Below, in pieces: positions 45,437-57,407 of a stretch of DNA of 64,000 nucleotides. This stretch comes from Triatoma infestans. Its lineage: Eukaryota; Arthropoda; Insecta; Hemiptera; Reduviidae. Numbering within the stretch: the first letter of the stretch is position 1; each line of letters begins with the position of its first letter. Location: positions 142,727 to 206,726 of the forward strand of contig JAAEAF010001907.1 in NCBI GenBank assembly GCA_011037195.1. The letters are read 5' to 3'. Under the pieces are notes generated by a model. The model was given only the letters and a program-made list of their open reading frames with translations, did not search any database and was not told where the DNA came from. Made by a program: the position numbers and the translations under genes.

Positions 45437-45910
45437 GAAGAAAGAAAGAAAGATAAATTTATTATGCTCTGGGACTTATGTCCCTTAAGAGCAACAAATA
45501 AAATTTACAATGTTAAAAATATTTTCTCTGATCTGAGAGATAAAACTGAAATAAACTCTTAATAACTATTTACATTTACAATTTTGTATAAAATATGTAC
45601 ATATATAAAAATTACTAATAATAATAAATTAATAAAATAATAATAATAATAGTAATAATAATTATTAATATAATAATATAAAACAAAGAAAAAAAAATAA
45701 CTTCTATATACAAACTTGAAAATCTCCTTTGTACAGTTCAAACAAATGAAGGTAAGTCGTTCCAATGTCTATTGGCAGCAACAGTAAAAGAGTTTTGGTA
45801 CGTTACAGTTGTAAGGGTGGTTGTGAGGAGGTGTTGGTTGTCGATGATGAGTGATAAATAACATCTTAAGATTTGGTTAAGATATGTAATTTAATATATA
45901 TGTATATGAC
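45437..45910 (-). mobile_element. 3' end of an L2/CR1-like non-LTR element
   Basis: The minus-strand coding part (about 45890-45738) ends in NSFTVAANRHWNDLPSFV and a stop, the usual C-terminus of L2/CR1-group ORF2 (SFxVxAxxxWNxLP). An AT-rich 3' UTR follows and ends in a CTTT-type simple tail at 45437-45452. A two-part hairpin lies just before the tail (45465-45493). The fragment is cut upstream at 45910 by the LTR. Confidence 0.7.
45465..45493 (-). other. 3'-terminal stem-loop of the L2/CR1-like fragment
   Basis: TGCTCT (45465-45470) pairs with AGAGCA (45488-45493), and inside it GGGAC pairs with GTCCC around a TTAT loop, leaving a 3-base bulge. Some non-LTR groups use a 3' hairpin like this for template recognition by their own RT. 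Confidence 0.6.
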
Positions 45911-46006
45911 TGATTGCCAAGGACTTTAGACTGTAGAGTTTAGAACTGAACTGACAGACTGACGTGGCTAAAATTATATGTACGGAGTGAAGTTAAACTG
46001 ATATGT

Positions 46007-46019
46007 AAATCAACAGAAT
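46007..46019. repeat. Target-site duplication, left copy
   Basis: AAATCAACAGAAT here is identical to 51581-51593, which follows the poly(A) of the I-clade element. The first three A could belong to the tail, so the duplication is 10 to 13 bases. Confidence 0.85.
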
Positions 46020-46237
46020 TTCAGGTTAACCTTCGTACTGTGTACATCGTTCTGTTCTGTAGGAAAACTTATACTGCTACTAGTTTTACTTTACTTTGTT
46101 TTTTTTTTTTAATTTCTTTTCTTTTTTATTCTTTTTTGAAGAATTCTCTATTTTGTATGATTGAAAATTCGTTTTTATATTTTTTATTATTTTATTTTTA
46201 TTTTTTTGTTTATTAAAGTTTTTTGTGAGTTTTTGTG

Positions 46238-47650
46238 ATGGCTGAAAAGTTAACTGAAAAAATACCTCCCGACAAAAAACCACCAGATAAAAGTGTTAAC
46301 GAAAAAATGGAATATTTTGAGGGTAATTTATTAATGGATAAAGAAATGGGTGAATCAAATAAAATTAATGATAACCTCATGCACTCAAATGATGTTGTGA
46401 AAGAAAAAGAATTTTATCAGACTTGGGATATTGGGCCTTTTCATGTTTATTTGGAAAGTCTAAATAAAGAATCTAAGGGTATTTCCAGAATTCATCCAAT
46501 GAGTATTGGGAAAATGATTTATGAAGCACATCCTAATATGGGTAATAATGTGAGGAGAATAGATCGTATGGGTAGAAATAGAATAAGAGTGATTGTGTCT
46601 AATGCAATAACTGCAAATTCTCTGGTTTCGTCTTTAGTATTGAAAATAAAGGGTTTGATGCATATATACCTCAATTTTTATTGAAAAGGCGTGGTATAAT
46701 AAGGGGTGTTGATACCACACTAACTGAAAATGAAATTATTTCAGCACTTGAATATGATTATGGCACTACTTTTAAAGTTGTGAATGCAAAAAGGTTTAAC
46801 AGAGTTGGGGAAAATAAAATTGAAAATGGTAAAGAAATTAAACAATATATTCCAACTGGTACTATATTGCTTACTTTTAGAGGCCAAACATTGCCAGATT
46901 ATGTTTATATACATTACGTCAGATGCCCTGTTGAACCTTATGTTCAATGTGTTAGGCAATGTTTTCGTTGTCTACGATACGGCCATATCAGTAAGCAATG
47001 CAAGGGAGACACTATTTGTGAAAAGTGCAAAGGTAAACATGATAAAAACGAGTGTACTTTTGAGGGCCAAATAACTTGTACACATTGTGGCGGCCTTCAT
47101 TCGTCAAGGTCACGTAAAGAGTGCCCGGAATTTTCAAAACAAAAAAATATTAAAAATACTATGGCTCTTGAGAATTTGTCATACAATGACGCAAAAGATA
47201 GAGTTGAGCGAGCGTCCTACGCTAGGAGCGCTAGTGGTCATACCTCGCTAAGTAATGAACAGTTGTTTCCCCCACTACCTAAGGCTAATACTACTTATAA
47301 AACTGAAGTTAATAGACCGAACTACAATAAAAGGCCAATTAGTTCTCCCCCCCCGTTATGAATCTGAAATGAAGAAATTGCTTATTACTCCTCAAATGCC
47401 GAAAAACATAGCAGGCGGTTTAATTCAAAACAACCCCTACCGACCAAGTATTTCTAATTTAGCATCAGGTGGAAATATTAATATAAATGTAATTTGTGAA
47501 GCGGTTATCAGCGTATTGAGTAGTATAGATAAATCAGAATTAAATGCAGTAGACAGTTCTAAATTAAATGATATGCTCAAAGAAAGGCTTGAGAATTTAG
47601 CTATTTTCGATAGAATAACAAGTACCGGTAAACGTATGTTACGTCCTTAA
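46238..47650 (+). pseudogene. I-clade ORF1 (Gag-like RNA-binding protein), two frameshifts
   Basis: ORF1 packages the element RNA. The start is ATG at 46238 (product begins MAEKLTEKIPPDK). The first part includes DIGPFHVYLESL and SRIHPMSIGKM. The frame shifts near 46650, then resumes with FLLKRRGIIRGVDTTLTE, typical of I-type ORF1. Three Cys/His knuckles follow: CFRCLRYGHISKQC, CEKCKGKHDKNEC and CTHCGGLHSSRSRKEC. A second shift lies in a run of 8 C (47347-47354), and the last part continues to a stop at 47648-47650. The domain order is complete, so the damage is confined to the two shifts. Confidence 0.85.
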
Positions 47651-47766
47651 TGATACAATCACGACAGACTTCTATTACAGCGATAGCAATGAAACCCGGT
47701 CTGTTTATTTAATTAATTATTTTATTTTGTTGTGACATATTCTAATTTAATAAATTTAATATTATT

Positions 47767-50700
47767 ATGCAGTCCTCATTAAATATATTTCAATGGAATG
47801 CTCGTTCGGCCGTTGCCAGCAAAGGAGATATAGAAAGATTTCTTATAGACAAACAGATCAACATCTGTGCCTTATCTGAAACCTGGTTTAAACCAGGGAG
47901 GCATTATAAATTTTCAGGATATTCTTTAATAAGACAAGATCGTGCTGATGGAAAAGCTGGTGTTGCTTTACTTATTAAAAGTAGTTTTAAATTCAGAAGT
48001 TAAAAATCTAGTCATACCGCCTGGTGTAATGTGTGTAGCAGCCTGTATAAAACTAAATAACAACAATAACAGCGATATTACAGTAATCTCCCTGTATAAC
48101 AAACCTAACAATAATATATCACAGAGAGTATGGAAGCGTTTCTTTGATAGCGTCTCTCAACCTACAGTAATATGTGGTGACTTTAATTGCCACCATCGGT
48201 CCCTGGGTAGCAGTATTACCGACAGAAAAGGTAGAACTCTTTTGTTAGCAGCTGAAGAAGCCAATCTGATATTCTTAAATGACGGTACCCCAACTCTATT
48301 GGAAACATAAATCAGACTAGGCAATCAGCAATAGATATGACTTTGTGTTCAAGTAATTATGCAGCTAATTTCGAGTGGACAGTTTTACAGGAACCAATGG
48401 GCTCAAACCATCTCCCTATAGTTGTTAAATCAAATTATCTAAATTTAAATGAAAGCAGCTATTATTCCACAAGAAAGTGGAATATCAATAAGGCCAATTG
48501 GGAGGAATTTAGTGAGCATTTTAATGATGGCTATCATGCTGAGACTTATGAGTCTTTTATTAATAACGTTAATTCAGCGTGTGAAAAGTCGATTCCAGTA
48601 AAAAAGGAGATTAAAGCACAGAGATTTAATAAAACTGTATGGTGGTCAGAGAGCTGTGCAATAGTAATTAGGGATCGTCAAATTACTTATAGAGATTACA
48701 GAAGCAATCCTTCGTTCGATAACTATCTCAAATATAAGAGAGCGTGTGCCCTAGTTAAGCGCACAGTCAGGGAGGCTAAGAAAAACTCTTGAAAGGAATA
48801 CTGCAATCAGCTAAATAAGAGCACACCAATTAAAAATATATGGGAGAAAATTAAAAAATTGAAAGGTAGCGAAGTAAATTTTAAAACTGAATTAGGCGAA
48901 TGGTCATATGATCTACTACACAAACTTACCCCGGCATATGTCCAGTCTTGTCTATTGTCAGCAGACAGTTCTGTACCCCAGCCACATATATTGTTGAGAG
49001 AATTTACTTCTGTAGAAATTTCCTCCGCCATACAACATCCAGGCAATATAGCGCCCGGTAAGGATCAGATAGTTTATTCAATATTAAAAAAGATGCCCCA
49101 ACATGCAATAGATAATCTTAGAGAGATATTCAATGAAATATGGCTGACCAGTAATTTCCCTAAACAATGGAAGGAGTATGTAGTTGTCCTCATACTAAAG
49201 CCAAGAAAAACATCCCAATTGGCTACATCGTATAGACCAATATCCCTATCGTCTTGCATATTAAAAACTTTCGAAAGGGTATTGAAAAGAAGAATGGAAT
49301 GGTGGTTGGAGTACTACAATAAACTTCCAATTAGTCAGTTTGGATTCCGACGGGGAAAATCAGCAATGGACGCCATATGTAAATTTGTTAGTGATGTTTG
49401 GTTGGGATTCTCCAAAAATTGTACCACTTTGGCGATTTTTCTGGATGCAAGTGGGGCATATGACAATGTTGACTTCGCAATTTTAAGCAAAAAGATGTTA
49501 AAATTAGGTTTCCCACCTATATTTATAGCAAAAATAGTTCGCCTAATTGGTGATCGAGACATCTTTCTGCGAGTCAATAATCTTGTGATAGGCCCCAGAA
49601 AGGCTCAGACAGGCTTGCCGCAGGGTGGAATATTGAGCCCACTTCTTTACGCTGTCTATGTAGCCGATATAGTGAATCATATTCCTGAAGGCGTCGAAAT
49701 AATTCAATATGCTGACGACATTTGTGTTTATATTACAAATAAAAATATCGACGTTTGTCGTATTAAATTGGAAACCACAATGATAGCGCTGAATTAATGG
49801 TTTTTTGAAAATGGGCTGACCATCTCTCCAGAAAAATCAGTGGTATGCCCCTTCTCACGCAAAAGAATATTACCCTTCTCTGATGACATTATCCTTGGGG
49901 GAAATTGTTTTCCGATCAAGAGAGTAGTTAAATTTCTGGGGTTGTTTGTGGACAAAACTCTTAAATGGACTACCCACATTAATTATGTGTTGGATAAATG
50001 CGAAAAGTATATCAACATTCTACGAATGATCACAAACATAAACTGGGGTGCTGACCCGGGTATCGCACAATTATTCTACAGGGCGACAATTAGGTCAGTA
50101 ATAGATTATGGATCGATTTTCTATGATCAGGCAAGTGAAACGACATTAAAAAGACTAGACGTATTACAGAACCGCTGCCTACGAATCTGTTATGGTTTCC
50201 TGAAGTCCACTCCGGTTGATGTGCTACTGTCGGAGGCAGGAGAACTGCCATTGACGCATAGAAGGAAAATGCTATCGGACAGACTTGTATTAAAATTTGC
50301 TGCAACTGATGAGATTTTAATTAGAAATATCAATAATTTAAATACGCTTGTTTTGACATCTCCATATTGGCAAAGGAAGAAATCTCCTCTCATAACATTA
50401 AGTTTTATTGAAAATGCTCCCTTCTTCGGGTCTCTACAAAAAACTATTACATTGCCGCCGTTTGCAATAAACTATCAGATTTTAAATCAGAAATTGCATT
50501 GCCATTTTTTCGGCGAACCACTAGACCTTCAGTTTTCCGATCAATATATTTTAGAATTTATAAATCAGAAGTTACCTAATTCCGGTCACCTGTTGTACAC
50601 CGATGGTTCAAAGATGGATAATGGGGTTGGTTGTGCGGTGTATGATTATAAAAGCGACCACGCTGAAATGATTGGACTGCCAGATGTGTATACGATATTT

Positions 50701-51445
50701 TTCGCGGAAATGTATGCACTTTACGCAGCTCTAAAGTACGCTTTGAAATTGGAAAATACGGATAATTTCGTAATTTTATCCGATAGCAAGTGCTCTACTT
50801 AAATTGAGTGAATGCAGTAGGAATTTTAACTTTGGCTATCTTATCTGTCAAATCCTAACTTGCGTCTTTCAGCTTGAGGCTACTGGCAGCACAGTCAACT
50901 TTGTATGGGTCAAGGCGCATGCGAATATTTCGGGAAATGAACGTGCGGACTCGTTGGCAAAACGAGCAATTACTGAGGGAGAGAGGTGTGACATCAAAGT
51001 ACCCAAAAGCGATTTGCTGCCCTTAGTGAAAAGAAGAGCGTGGCAGAATTGGCAAAGCGATTTTAGAAAGTCGGATAAGGGATTATTCTATAAATCTATC
51101 AATCCTGTAGTTAGCAATAGACCTTGGCATTTCCGACATTACATGGGGAAGAAGGAGATAAAAACATTATGCCGAATGAGAGCTAATCATGGTCTCTGTA
51201 ATTCCTACTGTCACAGGATTGGAATCTCAATCACTTCTTCATGCGCGAACTGCGGTGAAACTGATACATTGGAACATATTATTATGATTTGTCCTGCATA
51301 TGCAAATGAAAGAGATGTGTTGTTCTCAAAAGTATCGGAATTAATTATCAATCCTTTCAATTACAGAACCATTCTCCAGTCACCCACTGTGGAATTATGT
51401 AGCGCCATCTGTAAATTCTTGAATTCCATCAATAGGAAAGTATAA
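47767..51445 (+). pseudogene. I-clade ORF2 (endonuclease, RT, RNase H) with stops and shifts
   Basis: The apurinic-type endonuclease begins MQSSLNIFQWNARS and includes SETW and a CGDFNCHH motif. Frames change near 47990 and near 48305. From 48337 to 50802 one frame is kept, interrupted by TGA at 48790 and TAA at 49795. The RT shows QFGFRRGKSAMDA, LDASGAYDNVD, GLPQGGILSPLLY and QYADDICVYI, so all catalytic residues remain. RNase H starts at LLYTDGSKMDNGVG and, after a shift near 50795, ends with VWVKAHANISGNERAD. A Cys/His C-terminal knuckle (CANCGETDTLEHIIMIC) follows, and the stop is at 51443-51445. Five lesions make it a pseudogene. Confidence 0.88.
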
Positions 51446-51580
51446 GTTCTAATGCAATAATGTTTATGTTATTAAAATCAAGAAAAATCATTATACAGTT
51501 TATTAGACTGAATAAATAAATATATAGTTAAGCTGGCTATGGCTTCAAGCTAATGCCAAAAAAAAAAAAAAAAAAAAAAA

Positions 51581-51593
51581 AAATCAACAGAAT
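51581..51593. repeat. Target-site duplication, right copy
   Basis: AAATCAACAGAAT, identical to 46007-46019 and placed directly after the poly(A) of the I-clade element. Confidence 0.85.
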
Positions 51594-51831
51594 GTATCTG
51601 ATGTGTAAAACTGAATTCAACAGAATGATCTTTGACTGTCTCTCTTTCATATATATATACACTGGCCGAGCCTCTCCTCTCTGTGCGAGAAGGGCTGTTT
51701 CTCTCCGCTAGAGTGGATGAGGGTGGGGGTTCACCAAAACCCCTACATCATCCCCCCCTCCTGAAGTAATTTTTCGTTTGCGAAAAATTAGCGTTGGTAG
51801 CTTGGCTGAAATGATGATGTTGATGCTGCTG

Positions 51832-51949
51832 AATTTGTAGCATTTGTGGCTAGTGATATGCGACTAGCATGCTGTTTTTATGAGAGCCAGAATTTGTAGC
51901 ATATGTGGCTAGTGATATGCGACTAGCATGCTGTTTTTATGAGAGCCAG
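51832..51949. repeat. Two tandem copies of a 59-bp unit
   Basis: AATTTGTAGCATNTGTGGC...GAGAGCCAG occurs at 51832 and 51891 with one visible difference. It lies in what would be the internal 3' non-coding part of the LTR element. Confidence 0.9.
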
Positions 51950-52559
51950 TGTTGTCATGTCTGTCATAGAGAATTTAAAATTTGAAGCAGTCTTTGGCAG
52001 TAGTTTAAATATATACATTGAAAGAACAATTTTACATGGTTGGTTATTAACATAATTTGAAAAAAAAAAAAACTAATGATTTAAATACATGATATTGGAT
52101 CTGCATTATTGGTTTTAGAAATATTAAGAGATCCATTAATTATTTACATTTGTAATCCAGATGCCATTGAAAATTTAAAACTATTTACATTTGTGAAAAT
52201 TGGCTCATGAAAATTATATACATTTATTCAATTAATTATTTATATATTTTTTTTTTAAATGAAATTACAATTTTTCTGTCTTGTTGAGCATACAAGTCAA
52301 TATTGATGATGTGCATCAAGGATTCATTTGGATTTAGATGACAATTCAATTCATGCTGTTTGAAGTTTATTGGTTAAACATATTATGAAGAGAGAAATGA
52401 ACATTGTTATACAGCATGTGTTTAGTTTTGCAAGATAAGCATCTTTATCATATAATTGACAGATTGCTGAGATTGATCTCATTTTGCAAATATAGATAAG
52501 AATTGATTAATAATTAATTTACATATATTGAACTTAAATTCAAACGTATGTTTAATTTT
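51950..52559. other. AT-rich sequence, possibly LTR-element interior
   Basis: No coding sequence or repeat unit is seen. If the LTR call is right, this is its 3' non-coding interior. Confidence 0.35.
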
Positions 52560-53830
52560 TACTGAATTAAGAATTGTTAATTAATATATGGATACAATAT
52601 TAAAATTTCTAGTGAAATTATGTATATATAGATACAATTTGTTTTTAAAATTTCAATAATTTTCTAATGAGATTATTGATGAATAGATACAATATTTCAA
52701 AATTGAATAAAATTCTAATGATGTTCTTGATATAAATACAATATTTTAAACTTGAATAAAAATTCTAATAATATTCTTGATATAAATACAACATTTAAAC
52801 TTGAATAAAAATTCTTATGATATGCTTGATATAAATACAATATTTTAAACTTGAATAAAAATTCTAATAATATTCTTGATATAAATACAACATTTAAACT
52901 TGAATAAAAATTCTTATGATATGCTTGATATAAATACAATATTTTAAACTTGAATAAAAATTCTAATAATATTCTTGATATAAATATAATATTTTAAACT
53001 TGAATAAAAATTCTAATAATATTCTTGATATAAATACAACATTTAAACTTGAATAAAAATTCTTATGATATGCTTGATATAAATACAATATTTTAAACTT
53101 GAATAAAAATTCTAATAATATATAAATACAATATTTTAAAATGGAATAAAATTCTAATGATGTTCTTGATATAAATACAATATTTTAAACTTGAATAAAA
53201 ATTCTAATAATATGCTTGATATAAATACAATATTTTAAACTTGAATAAAAATTCTAATAATATTCTTGATATAAATACAATATTTTAAACTTGAATAAAA
53301 ATTCTAATAATATTCTTGATATAAATACAATATTTTAAACTTGAATAAAACTTCTAATAATATGCTTGATATAAATACAATATTTTAAACTTGAATAAAA
53401 ATTCTAATAATATTCTTGATATAAATACAATATTTTAAACTCGAATAAAATTCTAATGATATTCTTGGTGAATATAGATGAATATTATTTGGAAAAAAAA
53501 TTGTTTAACTGTATAGATAAGCATACATAAGTTTATAAATGGATAAAGAAAATACATAAGTTTGTATCCTGTTCATAAGATAGAAAAAAAATATTTTGTG
53601 TATGGATACAATATTTTTAAGATTTGCTATTTTATATAAATAGTTAATAATAGTGATAAGGATAATTAAAGAAATTAGTATCCTGGTGAAGAAATACAAT
53701 TTTTGTATATAGATACAATGCTAAGATTGTTTAAACATATATGAATAAGTATGATGATTAACTCAATAGAAGAAAATAGTGTCCTGGTAATAAGATAGAA
53801 GAATTAAAATTGAATACATAAAATTTTTTA
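52560..53830. repeat. Minisatellite of a ~50-bp AT-rich unit
   Basis: In the core (about 52700-53465) the block CTTGATATAAATACAAT...AACTTGAATAAAAATTCT recurs every 49-51 bases, around 15 times. Two unit types (ACATTTAAAC/TTATGATATG and ATATTTTAAAC/TAATAATATT) alternate in the left half, giving a ~100-base higher-order period. Toward both edges (52560-52700, 53465-53830) the units are longer and diverged (GATACAAT.TTT, ATCCTGGTGA), so the array grades outward. A reading frame within it is only the repeat translated. Confidence 0.9.
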
Positions 53831-54073
53831 AATGTATCCACTTTTATTTATATTTGTTTCATTTAGTGCATATAATAATAATAATAATAATAACAAATTT
53901 CTGTATTTATGAAATATTACATATCACAGGGTTTGTTTTGACATACAATATATAAACAAAGAAAAAAAAAAAGAAGAAAACATTCTTAGATTAAAATGAA
54001 ATAAGTAAGCAAATAAATACCTGAGATAACTAAATAAATACAATCTACTCATTAAAAATAAAAGATCTTAATT

Positions 54074-57000
54074 TCAAAACCCCACTAATGAAATAGTATA
54101 CATGGTTGCATTTTCTGCACTATTAATGTCCAAAATATTTAATACATTGTCTCTTAAAGAGGAGTGTGGCAAAATATAATTTCTGAGAAACCTTTCTCTA
54201 TATGGGTTATATACTGGGCATTCCAACAAAATGTGGTCGAGGGTTTCCAACTTGTACATGTTACAGACAGTGCACAGTTCCTCTATGTTTATTGAGTACG
54301 ATGTGCCATTAATAAACAGTTTAATATTAGTTCTATTACATAATCTTAGTTGTATAATAGCCCTTTGCTTTTTGATTGGCATATTTGAGACATAAAATAT
54401 ACCATTGCCAAATGGGCACAGAGACCTATATATCTCGCTATAACTGCTGTTCATAATTCTATATGCATCTTCACTGAGATCACGATTGGCCCATCTCTCC
54501 AGTATATCATTATATTCTCTCCTTACGATACTTAAGTCCGAAAAATAGGAAATACCTACATAGCCCAGTGAAACGAGAATATTATTCAAGTGGTACACCC
54601 AACCAGAACAAGAAGCCCGACGATTACAGTTTAAAGAGACAAGCAAATATTCGTAACAATTTATGGTATATTCGTCAGGTGACATTGTTAATAATTGAGT
54701 CCACCAGTTCAGCACCCGTCTGAGAACTGACAAACTGAGAGAATGGCAACCCATTTCCATACGAATGAAATGATGCGGAGTGTACTTTGGCAGGTGAAAT
54801 AGATTTTTAAAAAAGGTCGCTAAGACCTTTTCAGACGCATTTAAATTAGAGATCGACCACAATTCAGCACTATAAAGAGCGGTTGCAGCAGATATAGAAT
54901 AAAATAATTTCAATTTTGTCTCCAGAGAATTTACCTTGCCTTTTATCAAAATAGTTTTAATTTTACTTGAAGCCTTAATACCATTACCAACAAAGTAGGC
55001 AGTGGCATTGTTAAAATTTCCCGTACAACTGAATGGGACCCCTAAGTATGTGTACTTGTTTACATATTCCAAAAAAGTGTTATTAATTTTTAAAGGTAAT
55101 AAGTTTTTACACTTGGGAGATGGTCGAAATACTATAACTTTACTTTTCTCAGTATTTACAACCAAATCGTTCAAGGAGCAATATTTAGCTAACGTATCCA
55201 GTTTTAATTGGGCATCAGTACGAGAATCTCCAAAAAAAACTATGTCATCTGCATACATGAGGCAAAGGATTTCACAATCAGAACCGAGCCGTACACCTGA
55301 TAAGCCATTCTCATAGTAGAAATTTACAAAATCTGAGAGGAAAAGGGAAAACAATAAAGGAGAAAGAGATTCCTCCTGCAGAACACCTTTGGTAACATTT
55401 ATCCTGCTTGCCAAGAGGCTATTATTAATCTTTAATTTAAAAAAAGAGCTAGCATATAAATTTTTAAGAATTCTTATAAATTTGCTGCTGATTCCTAAAG
55501 AATGAAGTTTATGCCAGAGTAAGTGGTGGTTAACATTGTCAAAAGCTTTTTGTAGATCAATAAATGAGGCAAAAAAATATTGCTTTTTAAAACGACTAAG
55601 TATATTAATTAGTGAATCTAAAACAAACAGGTTATACATGCAGCTTCTGCCTTTTCTGAATCCAGATTGTTCTTTTGGAAGGATGTTCCAGTCGCACCAC
55701 TGAAATAGTCTTTCTCTTAATATTGTTGTAAATAATTTACAGGTGGTATTAAAAAGGGCAATCCCACGATAATTATTAGGGTCATTTTTTCTACCCTTCT
55801 TATATAGAAGAGTCAGTATAATTTCTGCCCATTTCTTTGGTATTTGCTCAGAGTTCAGAATAACATTGAAAATGTTTAATAGATAGTGTTCCCTCTGCGG
55901 TGTAAGATTTTTTATTACCTCGTAGGGAATCCCGTCACTCCCAGAAGATTTATTATTTTTACAACTAGCAATAGCAAACTGCATTTCCTGCAATGTAATA
56001 TCACTATCGAGAAAAGGATCCCCCAAATTAAAAAAATTGCCTACTGACGGTGAATAATTAGCATAAAAAGAAGTAAAATGTTCTAGCCAAATCACGCTGT
56101 CTATACAATTAACAGTTAAATTTTTTGGGGTTATCTTTGCAACTGAAGACCAAAATTCTTTTGAATTTTTAACGTTTGCCAAAGAAATCATTAAATTAGC
56201 ATAATATTCTTTTTTAACTTTCTTGATTAAAGAATAATAGTTCTTTTCTGTAGTATAATTTAAAAAGCAGTCAGAATTGTACCCAGATTTTTTTAATAGT
56301 TATATAAGTGCTTTAAATTTTGTCTCTTGACCATGCAAGTCTCGTTAAACCAGGGATTGTAATGTTTTTTAATATTACGTTTATTATTTACATTAATCGA
56401 CATACCACAAGTAGCAGCCGCTTTCATCAACAACTCTGAGAAGTTTTGAATTAAACGGTCAGGTTCATCGCTATTAAAGTACAAACGTTCAGATTCAGAT
56501 ATTATGTTCTGAAATGCCTCAACTTTATTTTGATCCCATTTAATAATTTGAAAGTTTTGACAGATCTGTGCTTCTCTATTTATCATTGAAGGAATAATAT
56601 GACAGTCAGGCAAGGCAAACTTCAAGTGACAAGCTTTATGATCAAAACTGTCAGAAAGGTTCAAAACCTCAAAATCGCAAACCCTCTTTAATGCAGTTTC
56701 GTTGAGCCATACTTGGTCTATAATACTTTTACCAACAGAAGAAAGAAAGGTAAAATGAGCAGGAGTATCAGAAAAGCGACCATTACATATTTCGAAACCT
56801 AATTCGTTCATCATTTCAAGTAACGTTCTCCCTCTTTTATTCAAAATCTCATCATAAGACAATCTCGGATAATTTAGAGCAGTATCGGTAAACACGATTT
56901 CATTAGATGAATCTGAGTTGCCAATTCGAGCGTTAAAATCGCCCATAATTATAAACAGTGCATTATCAGAATAGGTTTCAACAAAAAAATCTAATTGTTC

Positions 57001-57377
57001 TTTAAGTAAATGGGTGCAAACAGTTATATCAGCAGAAGGGCTCCAGTATACAACACAAATTACATATAATTGATAATAATATTTAAATTCAAAAATTAAC
57101 CACAAATTAGTTTTCTCAATATTCTAATATCTTTATCAAAAAACTTTCTATAAAATACCACAATACCTCCACAAGGTCTACCCAAAGATTTTTCTTTCAC
57201 AGCTTCCGAATAAATACAATAATAATCATTAAGAAAAACAGGAATACCCCTATCATAAGAAAATACCCAAGTTTCAACAAAACAAAATAAATCAATTTTT
57301 TCAAACAGAAGTAAACTTTTATTTTCAAAATCTGCACGAAATAACCTGGAAAAACCTGAAATATTCCACAGCAACAT
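54074..57377 (-). pseudogene. ORF2 (endonuclease plus RT), frameshifted, altered RT motif
   Basis: The endonuclease begins MLLWNISGFSRLF near 57377, shifts frame near 57100 and shows MGDFNARIG and NKRGRTLLEMMNELG. Another shift near 56290 leads into a long intact RT frame to 54074. In the RT (numbered from the Met at 56191), SGSDGIPYEV (83-92), EQSGFRKGRS (174-183), the catalytic Asp in FIDLQKAFD (near 212) and YADD (313-316) are present. The usual QG pair of the GVxQGxxLSP motif reads QE (GVLQEESLSP, 270-278), so an invariant Gly is replaced. A Cys/His knuckle (CTVCNMYKLETLDHILLEC) closes the protein. The RT frame is otherwise uninterrupted over 700 codons, so the copy is not very old. Confidence 0.85.
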
Positions 57378-57407
57378 GTTTATTTAGTCTCTTCACTAGT
57401 CTCAAAA

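Larger units (their letters stand above)
46020..51580 (+). mobile_element. I-clade non-LTR retrotransposon, near full length but dead
   Basis: This 5.56-kb copy has a 5' leader of about 218 bases, ORF1, ORF2 with endonuclease, RT and RNase H, a 3' UTR (ends GGCTTCAAGCTAATGCC) and a poly(A) at 51557-51583. It is bracketed by a 13-base target duplication, so both ends can be set. Downstream RNase H separates the I clade from jockey. Several shifts and stops make it inactive. It sits inside the LTR of 45911-51750 and is the youngest insertion of that nest. Confidence 0.9.
45911..51750 (-). mobile_element. LTR of a minus-strand LTR element, split by the I-clade insertion
   Basis: The two parts are 51750-51594 and 46019-45911, about 265 bases once the insertion is left out. 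On the minus strand the LTR begins TGATGTAGGGG and ends GGCAATCA, so the ends are the inverted pair TGAT/ATCA. A purine tract (AGGAGGGGGGGA) directly precedes the start, as for a 3' LTR. TATATATATATGAAAG within is a plausible promoter. No gag-pol remains upstream; the internal side runs into tandem repeats at 51832. The matching 5' LTR is not in the window. Confidence 0.6.

Noticed and set aside
52700..53470. Regularly spaced repeats resembling a CRISPR array
   Set aside because: The units are contiguous and diverge along their whole length. There are no unique spacers, and the genome is eukaryotic.
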